Assembly: GCA_947000775.1 (NCBI GenBank)
Contig: CAMQGK010000638.1
Span: forward strand, 19,836,501-19,900,500
Length of the DNA: 64,000 nucleotides
Source of the DNA: Pterois miles
Taxonomy: Eukaryota > Chordata > Actinopteri > Perciformes > Scorpaenidae
Direction: 5' to 3'
Part shown: piece after piece, positions 55,656 through 64,000 of the stretch
Layout: the number at the start of each line of letters is the position of its first letter
How positions within the stretch are numbered: position 1 is the first letter of the stretch
Notes under the pieces: generated by a model
Told to the model about the DNA's origin: nothing
Database searches by the model: none
The model's input: only the letters and a program-made list of their open reading frames with translations
Program-made: the position numbers and the translations under genes

Positions 55656-56430
55656 CCATAGATACACAGTCAGTGACTTGCTTAGTGGCTAAAGAGCATA
55701 TTTAGAACCAAAAGAGCCAACAGACAAGAAAATATTGGACTTATATTCACTAGGTGGCCAAAAACACCACTCCAAATAAATGCAAATGTCACATGATACA
55801 AGTGTTTTCACAGGCGGAGAAACAGGCCGCTCTCCATTACTCCTTTAAAACCAAACAGTGACTGGTTATTGTCACACAGACTATTTTACCTTATTTGTAA
55901 AAAGGGCCGCAGGCTACAATTGTTAATTACTTCAGAAACAAAGAGCTTTCTTGCCAGAATGTCTGCTGAGGAGCCTCGATGGGCTTTTATAAAAACACAC
56001 ATGGGTAACATCCAAAAGGCTGTTTCCACATTTAAGATCATAAAAAGCAGGTGTCCTTCAGAAACAAAAGGATGGAGGAAGTCTGTCCTTGAAACCAGTT
56101 ATACTACAATTCACATGTCCTAAACGCTAACCTGCAGTCATCTTGACCTCTGTGCTGCTTTACGATTTCCTGTGTTGTGACTACCTTTTATAGCTGCGAT
56201 GCCCAGTGTTCTCCAGCTGTGTCCTGCCTTATTCACACCCCACATGTTGTGTTTTGGTCACATCCTTTTCCTTTGCTCCTACTTCTCCAGGTCTTATAAT
56301 TGGAGTTTCACGTGTTTACTTGTTAAATTACTATGGTTTCTATTGTCTTGCATGAAATGTGTATAATTGTTTTTTCTTGCCTTCTCCCAGGCTGTCACAG
56401 CTAATAAAAATGTCTCTTTAATTAACTTGA

Positions 56431-56431
56431 T

Positions 56432-56465
<34 letters not shown>
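56431..56465. repeat. (TC)n microsatellite
   Basis: About 17 TC units. Confidence 0.9.
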
Positions 56466-56468
<3 letters not shown>

Positions 56469-56715
56469 GGCAGTCCTTGGTTTCACATTGTGAGACAGGC
56501 AAACACACTGTTTCACTCTGAACAGGCCTACAGTGAATAAACGTGCACACACACATAAAGAGAGCATCACCACACACACAAACTTCTCAATGTCAGATAA
56601 AAAAAAAGCTCCATCAGATGGTCAAACAGTGTCTGTGTACTCTGGGTGTGTGTTGCTGGTTGGGCATTGTCACAAAGAAATGAAGTTTTAAAATAACGAA
56701 GGAGTGTGTAGAGTC

Positions 56716-56718
<3 letters not shown>

Positions 56719-56790
<72 letters not shown>
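56719..56790. repeat. (TG)n microsatellite
   Basis: About 35 TG units. Confidence 0.95.
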
Positions 56791-56791
<1 letters not shown>

Positions 56792-57224
56792 GTGGGGCTT
56801 TGTTCCTTTAAAACAGTTTTATCAGCAGCTCCACTGACAGCCTGCTGACAGGAGTTCAGCCTCAACATTCAGCTTCACTGACGGTCAGATTAAATGCTCT
56901 GCTGACAGACTCACACACTTCCACATAGAGGCCGTCTAATGTAAAGACAAGGGCATACATATAAAGGAACCAAGCGCTGATATTACTCATACGAAACATG
57001 CTGTCATTACACACCAGAAAACACATGGCGGATGCGCTAGCCAGAAAATATCTGTGTAATTCACATCTCAACTCGTCACATACTGACGCTTTGTCAGACC
57101 TCTCTGCATCACTCAAACAAAAACGCCCGTTTAGGATTAGGCAACAAAGCTACTTAGTTAGGTTTAGGAAAAAACAACACTGACTGGATGAAAACTCTAA
57201 AATGAGAGGATGTCGAGGCTGAAG

Positions 57225-57850
57225 GAAGCAGGAAGGACCCAAATGCTGAGTCTGAGACTTTTAATCAAACAAAAGGTTAACAGGTTCCAGAAAAGACAGA
57301 CAGGCCGTGCTGTGGTACTCGTACATTGGTCTTAGTCTTGAGACCGGTCTCAAGACCACTTTTTGAAGGTCTCAGTCTCTGAATCAAACGCATTTTTACT
57401 CATCTCATTCTCAGACAAAGAGGACTGTATTTTATCACTAAACTGTCTGATGTGCATTTTCTGATTTATTCAACATCATGACCATGAATGCTCGTAGGAA
57501 ACAAAGGATACTTCCTACACGTAAAACCTCTGCAACGCCTTTGGATTATTTTATCAAGACACTGCTCAGATACACATGTGCTGGTCTGGTCTGGATTTTG
57601 ACTTGGCCTCAACCCCTCTAAGTCTTGCTTTTATCTCAGTCTCAATAAACTCTGGTCTTGGTCATGACTTGGTCTCAGTTTAGGTGGTCTTGATTACAAT
57701 ACTGTAGGTACAGCTGGAGAACACCAGCAAACAAAACCAGGGACAGCCCAGAGACTAAATACACAAGGAGGGGAGGGAGAAAACGAGGACCAGGTGACTG
57801 CAAGTCTGATGAGGAACAGGTGAAAGTCATGAGGGCGGAGCAAACAGACT
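57225..57850. mobile_element. Dispersed repeat interrupted by an element with 'ggtcttg' ends
   Basis: The outer repeat is 57225-57305 and about 57715-57850. The inner element is about 57318-57712, beginning 'gtactcgtacattggtcttag' and ending 'ggtggtcttgattacaatactg'. Confidence 0.45.
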
Positions 57851-57999
57851 GGAACTAAATCCACTATTACTGGCTATGATCCAGATCAAATACTTTTTAC
57901 TTTTAGTACGTACTGCAGCTGCCTTCACAAAGTACATACTGTTCCTTACAGCATGCATACAACTGACATGTACTGTACAATTTCCTTATAACGTTGCAC

Positions 58000-59260
58000 G
58001 TTGAACTTTGATCCTCTTGCTCATATATCTGTTGCACAGAGGATTGAGGGTGAGAGGAGCCAGAAATAGCCAGGACCTCAGGACCCTCTTGGGGGGTCCA
58101 GAGCCCTATCTAGAAGAATATTTTGTACATTTTAAAGCTAAATGCATCAATCTTGTGAACTTTGAGAGAAAAATTAAGACGCTAGATCTACGAAGAACTT
58201 CACAGTCAGGTGGGTTTCCAACAGGAGCACATGTTTTCGGTTCATTATGCAACCGTGGTCGATGTAATTCATGGGAAACAGTGGCCTGCACCATACCAGC
58301 ACACTATGTCACTCCAAGCTGTGACAATTTAAATCTGGTGGCCATTTGTAATAGACAGTAATAGTAGTAGATGTAGATGCATTTTTTTTTAAAGATGCCA
58401 TTTTATTTATTTATCTATTAATTTATTTCTTTGATTTCCTAAATGGGTGCTCAACCTTTTCGATGGGTGCTCGAGCACTGGAGCACCCACGTGATTGATG
58501 AGTAAAACAAGACAAGACAAGAGAGGACTTTCAAACTAAAACAGGAAACTACAACAAAAACCATGGCAGAGGGCTTATCTACACTATGTGAACATTTTCT
58601 AATGAATAAAGCAGCTTTATGTACAATTTGGAGGCACTTATGCTTCTATATACGAGGCTACTATACCACTACTATATGTCGGAGGCTGATTTATACCAGT
58701 TTGAGGAAGAGAAAATACTGTTTTGTATGTCAGTAAAGGATTAACGGACTGTACTGACATGCCTGAACCAGATAATCTGTCTGCTGCTGTGAGCGTAGTG
58801 TCTGTAGATGGTGTTTCCCTGCCAGTCTGCCAGATTGATCCTCTGCACGTCACACAGCATCTAACCGCAGACACTAATGTGCACTCAGGGTTGGCCACAC
58901 CATGCCATATCCATGTTCTACATATTTGGTATTTATTGTGAAACTAATGAAACTATGAAGTTAATTAGATGTACAGAGAGCAGGCAGAGGGAGATCAGCT
59001 GGCAGTGATGTCTTGCTGCATTGTGGGTAGATGATCTGACTCCGTTCTCTATTTGAAACCCACATGACGACCTTGTCATTTGTGTGTTTGTTATCCTTCA
59101 TGGCTCATGTGCTCCAGCTAGTTTGTGTGTAGCTGTCAGAGCACACTTGCATTGTTTGTTTGTTTGTGCGTGTCTGTGGGTCACACGGGTTTATGCGTTG
59201 ACTCTTGAGCTCGTCTGGTCTGATGTGATTTCCTCCCAGCTGGCTGATGTGAAACAGTAG
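58000..59260. other. Intergenic, repeat-like patches
   Basis: 58440-58490 contains a doubled 'gatgggtgctc' phrase. The 117-codon frame at 58008 has no start or splice support and is not accepted. Confidence 0.35.
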
Positions 59261-59807
59261 CCCAGATGTTACAGAGATTACAACTCCCTGTAGCTTTTTT
59301 TTTTTTTGGGGGGGGGGGGGGGACTACGAGACCATTGAGGAAAATAAACACAATTTGTCCTGCACGCAGACCTATTATTCTCTATCAAGTCTCCTCCGTG
59401 GTTTTTCCATTTGCAAATATCCCAGATGACAAACAAAAACTCAGGTTTTTGGCAGGATGTCACTTTACTGCTAATAGGTTATAGGCACTAAAATCATGTC
59501 TGCTTTCATTTTAAATGATATTAAAGTACATCTGACAGGTTTGGGGGCAAAAATTAAAACAAATTAGGCGATACATGAAACAAAAATAAAAGTTTTAAAC
59601 TACAAGGGATCACTTTCCCTGAGTGCAGATGAAGCAAATGTGCTGGACAGCAAATACTGCACACTAAGGAGATGAAAAATGGCTGTTCCTGTAAGTGTTT
59701 CAATATGTGCCCTAAATGTGTCCACATGTCAGAAACCACAGTGGTTTTAAAACAAAAATTAAGACTTTTAGTTTCATAAATAACTGTTTATTATAATATG
59801 AATAAAT

Positions 59808-60030
59808 AACTGGTCCTTGATATTGTTGGCTTAAAATTTAAACAGTTTCACAACAGTTTGCACTTTTATTAACAAATAAGTGCAGCCGGGCAGATGAAAA
59901 AGTGAAAGAGATTTTACAGGTGTAAAAAGTGTATTTCTTCCTTTACTTATGTATTTCTTCATTTGTGGCCTCAATGCAGAAAATGACGAAGAACGCCCAC
60001 CAGCAAGGCAACCAGCGACCCCCAGAATGA
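59808..60030. repeat. Dispersed repeat, copy B
   Basis: Direct-orientation match to 15530-15735 ('tccttgatattgttggcttaaa', 'cttttattaacaaataagtgcagcc', 'caatgcagaaaatgacg'). Confidence 0.6.
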
Positions 60031-60199
60031 AATTACCCTCCCAAAAGCCAATATGAGCCTGAAAATAAACTTCCGTCTTCACATGAAACAACTTGATTAG
60101 GTTTAAGAAAACATGGTGGTTTGAATTCAAATAACTTCAGAAGTGGCATTATTTAAGTACAGAAGTTATGTGACAAATAAATCAGTGTTGACTGGACTT

Positions 60200-61510
60200 C
60201 ACACGGGGCATCAGTCTCCTGGTGAAGGTCTGGTGTTTTTGATCCCACTCATCCACCTCGACCTCCTCCCTATGCAGCATTGGCAGCTCTTTATATTTCC
60301 TGGTGCGTGATTACGTGGATTAAAAACAAAATGATATATGAATTACAGTGCATTACATTTCATAGGTAGTATGAGAACAGCCCAAATCTCATGATCTCAA
60401 TGGTCCCTGCTGCCCTGGTTAGACAATATAGTATGAATTTACTCCCCAAAAAGACAGATTTTTCACTCTGATTGGCTCATATTTAACAAAATGTAATAAT
60501 AATAAATATTGGTAAAAGAAACAGACTTAATTCACGTCATTTCATTTTAATAGATCTCTATCATATACAGTACATACAGTACAATATGCTCAAGACAGAT
60601 TTTATGGCACATCCATTTTGTAGTACATTTTGCAGTCGCTGGTATTGCTGTGAGGCTACAGTAAAGTGACCGTTTTAATCTGTTATGTAGGTAGATACAG
60701 CAGGTGGATTGACCTCAGTGGGTAAGAATAAGGTTGCTACAGCAAAACACATGCACTGTCAAGTTAAATATTCCACTAGGGGTGGGTCACACATCCAGTT
60801 ACACAGACTGATACTTGACGGGGCGACGTTGTTATGTTCCCCTTTTGTTGTTTTTGTCTTGGAATACGCTACAACAGTGGCTACCGTGATCCTGGAAAGC
60901 TACGGGATGAACATGGTTTCGGTTCCACCCAGAGGTCATCCGCTTTGAATTTAAAGAGCTGCCAGTGTAATAATTTAGTTTCATTTCAATGGTCTTTTCC
61001 AGCCATTTTGAGCTCTGGGTTCAACCAAAACCTTGGCTATCCAGTAGGAGTGAAGCATAATGGTGTATCTAGTATTCAGGTTTACAACGTTACCGTCAAT
61101 ACTACAGGTACAGAGTACTGCTAGGAGGTTATTCACATATGTACAAACTCCGCCGTGCAACCGCGCAGAGGCTTGACAAGTGAGTGTGCCTTTCCTTTTC
61201 CGAGTCTGCGGAGCAAGATAGAAAAATAAAACAGTGATCGACTACAAAATACTGTGTGTGCCACCATCATACTCAAGTGATGCTGTCCATTTTCACCCTT
61301 CAAAAACACAGGCGTACCTTTCAGTCAGAGATAAAAAAAAAAAAAAACTGATAAAATCTCAAAAAAGATAAAAAAAACTATGTTATTAAAAAAACAGCAT
61401 CAAGTACAACAAAAGACGATATGTAACATGATACTAAAACATCAGCTTTTCCCTTTTATCAGCTTATTGGAGAGTGATATAGGTGTGGATGTGCACAAAA
61501 TGTGTGTATA
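60200..61510 (-). other. Possible SNRK 3' UTR and flank
   Basis: No gene recognised. SNRK transcripts have long 3' UTRs in other vertebrates, so part of this may be transcribed on the minus strand. I found no convincing poly(A) signal. Confidence 0.25.
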
Positions 61511-61515
61511 CACTA

Positions 61516-61517
61516 TA

Positions 61518-61602
<85 letters not shown>
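61516..61602. repeat. (TA)n microsatellite
   Basis: About 40 TA units, about 350 bases downstream of the SNRK stop codon. Confidence 0.95.
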
Positions 61603-61606
<4 letters not shown>

Positions 61607-61950
61607 TATAAGTGTGTAAGAGCAGGGATGTGAGCACCTCCTGTATCCATACTTACTGTAATGTCTCTTTTCTAAACACACCAGTGGGTTAAAATGTCCC
61701 TTTAGTGTCCTGTTTAATCTGCTGAAAGTGCTTCACAAACTTGGCATGGCAACGAGTGTCCTCCATGGAGACTTTTTGCGTCTCTAAATGTGCAAAGTAG
61801 GCATTTGGATGTTCTCCCAGTTATCTGCCTTAAGTGTTAAATAATAGGGAAATGGCATTAATGCAAAAATAACGTGAACTTGTGAGCTAGTGGTAATGAT
61901 AAGGGATGTACAGATGAGCGTGAAGGTGCAGCAGCTGATGCAGTGGCGCT

Positions 61951-63265
61951 CTAGATGACCTGGCAGCAGCTGTGAGGGGTGGGAGTACAGAGCAGACCCT
62001 CCTTGGGGCTCCGGTGGATGTTGACGGACAGAGTCCTATCGCTCAGAGGCATCTGCAGGACACGATTCTTCATGTTCCTGTGGTTCTCCCTGGCTAGATC
62101 CAGCTCTCCCAACCTCAACGTGCCCGTGCAGGGGCCCTCCAGCAGCGGATCTGCCAGCACGTCTCCCAGCGGGGGCTGGTGGTGGTACAGGTTCCCCCTG
62201 GGTGATGGGCCGCCCAGGAGCGAGACTTTATCCAGGCTACCGGTGGAGCCACCCATGCACATCCTCCACATGGGGCGGTCCTGGGTGTCCCCCGTGACAA
62301 CGCCACCACTCCCGCCGCCACCGCCTCCCCCTCCTCCCCCCGTCAGGTTGTGGAACTGCGAGCTCAAACACAGGCTCATCAGCTTTAAGCTTTCCACCAG
62401 GCCACTGGCAGCTTTGGCTGTGCCCTTGCCTTGGCCGGAACCTGATCCAGGACTGGCACAGTTGGAGGGACTACCCTGTCCTGATCCCCTTTTCTCTCTA
62501 CCCTCCTTCCTCCCTTTTCTCTCATCCCCTCGCCTACCTACAGTCGCCGTATCTGGTTTATGGTGACTTTCTGTCTCGTCGTCACTAGTCTCTGAGCTGG
62601 GGGTGAAAACGGCAACCGGTGCTGTCACACCAACAGTTTTAGGCGATGATACGAGCGTCGGCAGTGATGGTATTCTAGAGTTCAGATTGAGGCTGAGGCT
62701 GGGTTTGGGTGGGCCGAACCCATGCATCTCCCTCCTCTCCTCCTCTTCGTCATCCTCCTTATCCTCTTCATGGATCTGGTTAAGAACTGGAGCACTCATA
62801 CGGGACGTCAGCCGATTCCCAGATGGAGATGTAGATGATGAGGAAGAGGCTTTGCAGCGAAGCACCACCTGAGCAGGTAGCGCAGAGGGGGATAAACATT
62901 TGTCTTCCTCCCCTTCTTCTTCCTCGTCTTCCTCCACGCTGAAAAGACTGGGACTACGAGGTTTGCAAGGGCCCACTGAGGTGAGAGAGCCCAGTCTGAG
63001 GGGGTTGGAGTGGGGCTTCACCAGTGGCCTGAGTCCCCTCTCCTGGTTCTGTCGTGCAGGCTGCTGCTGCTGCTGGCTGGATGCCGTGGTGTGGTTCTCC
63101 TGCCGCTGGCTGACGTCCAGCAGAGCCGTTTTGGGCCGGGGGCCTTTGTGGAGGCTCTCAGCACTGCGGGCAGGTGACTGTGGCCCCCCAGGGTGGGAGA
63201 TAGTCGGACCCCCCAAGCCATCACTGACATCCTGGTGAACATCCACTCTGGTTGGCCAGGACTGC
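61951..63265 (-). CDS. snrk: SNRK (SNF-related kinase), last coding exon
   Basis: SNRK is an AMPK-related Ser/Thr kinase (human 765 residues) activated by LKB1. This exon encodes the 437-residue C-terminal regulatory tail, so the kinase and UBA parts lie to the right of the window. Identifying motifs in order: SSETSDDETESH (about 62580-62610), LVESLKLMSLCLSSQFH (about 62350-62405), and the extreme C terminus LSVNIHRSPKEGLLC ending SCCQVI at 61954. These match the pattern of vertebrate SNRK closely. The tail is low-complexity, with a poly-Glu run, a Gln run and a Gly run of ten or more. Acceptor ACTTCACAG at 63266; phase 2 entry; stop TAG 61953-61951. Teleosts have two SNRK paralogues, and I cannot tell which this is. 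Confidence 0.9.
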
Positions 63266-63464
63266 CTGTGAAGTTTAAAAATACACACAGAACACAAGGT
63301 TTAGTGGGCTGAGCAAAATTAGCAAGACAACTTCCAAAATTGTCGTGTGTACATTTATAATTTGAATAACTTTGAAAAAAATGTGAAATGAAGACAATTT
63401 ACTAACTAATTCTGTTTGAGTGGTTAAATTTAAGATCCATCCTACAGGCAATTTCAGATTAAAG

Positions 63465-63915
63465 GGATAGTTCAGGTGTTTTTAAGTGGGGTTGTATGAG
63501 GTACTTATCCATAGTCATTGTATTACCTACAGTAAATGATGGTTGACAGTTTGGAGAAGCAGACAGGAGTTACTGCACAGAAGCAAAACAATATACTGCT
63601 GTGGACAGGGGCGGCAGCAAAGTGTGTCCAAATCAGTATGAGTATATGCAATATTTAGAATATTTTCACTGCTTTATCTTCATGTAAAACAGCCCTTTTC
63701 GATGGGAAACTGAAGCCGTTGTATCCATCTATGCTGTCATCAAAGCCACCAGACTCCACTGAAAAAAATTGTAATTTTACCTCACAGAACACAGGAGAGA
63801 GGATGTTTTTTTTTTTTTTTTTTTAAATGGAGTTTGGTGGCTTTGGCAAGAGCAAAGATAACAGCTTCAGTTCAACATTGGAAACAGACTGTATAGCTGT
63901 CTGACAGCAAGGTAA
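63465..63915. mobile_element. Foldback repeat in the SNRK intron
   Basis: Starts 'aaagggatagttcaggtgttttt', a common percomorph repeat start. Its right part has inverted arms: 'aactgaagccgtt...caaagccaccagactccac' (63710-63760) against 'tggagtttggtggctttg...aacagcttcagtt' (63828-63873), with a T tract between. Confidence 0.6.
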
Positions 63916-64000
63916 ATTAAATCTAAATATAGTGTACACTTAAACTGATATTGATTTTTTTAGGTGAGCCCTTCTTTTAGATGGCTAAAATATGTTTTGC

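Noticed and set aside
61979..62566. 195-codon plus-strand open frame
   Set aside because: Antisense of the low-complexity SNRK C-terminal exon; Pro/Ser-rich because the coding strand is Gly/Glu-rich.

Overview
The window is vertebrate nuclear DNA, almost certainly from a percomorph-type teleost. It has interrupted genes with GT-AG introns, long CA/GA/TA microsatellites, L2/Rex-like LINE tails, a tRNA-derived SINE and many short hAT-like and foldback repeats of the kind common in spiny-rayed fish. No prokaryotic, organellar or intact viral feature was seen.

Three protein genes can be named. (1) 60-11897, minus strand: TOPAZ1, the germ-cell factor. I place ten exons plus one doubtful one; exons 3 to 10 chain in consistent phase, and the gene runs off the left edge, so its 3' end is missing. 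(2) 45839-49402, plus strand: ABHD5 (CGI-58), complete in seven exons that join to a 361-residue protein. The alpha/beta-hydrolase nucleophile is replaced by Asn, as is typical of ABHD5. (3) 61951-63265, minus strand: the last coding exon of SNRK, whose kinase exons lie beyond the right edge. SNRK, ABHD5 and TOPAZ1 are neighbours on human 3p22-p21, so this is a conserved syntenic block with changed orientation. I do not see ANO10, which lies between ABHD5 and SNRK in human.

Layout: 1-12 kb TOPAZ1, with repeats in its introns. 12-15.8 kb is the TOPAZ1 5' flank, a decayed duplicate of that flank, and between them a SINE and a broken LINE. 15.8-45 kb has no recognised gene. It holds single-copy-looking sequence at 16.5-30 kb with several exon-like open segments on the minus strand, then dense transposon remnants and a 51-bp minisatellite at 41.5-42.3 kb. 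45.8-49.6 kb is ABHD5. 49.6-61.9 kb is repeat-rich intergenic DNA and probably the SNRK 3' UTR.

The three genes do not form a pathway: TOPAZ1 acts in germ cells, ABHD5 in lipid-droplet lipolysis and SNRK in AMPK-related signalling. The most interesting non-genic signals are: five perfect POU octamers in a tandemly repeated TOPAZ1 intron; a second copy of the TOPAZ1 upstream region whose NRF1-type site has been lost by CpG decay; a minisatellite expansion inside one of two copies of a mobile element; and the exon-like series at 16.5-28.9 kb.
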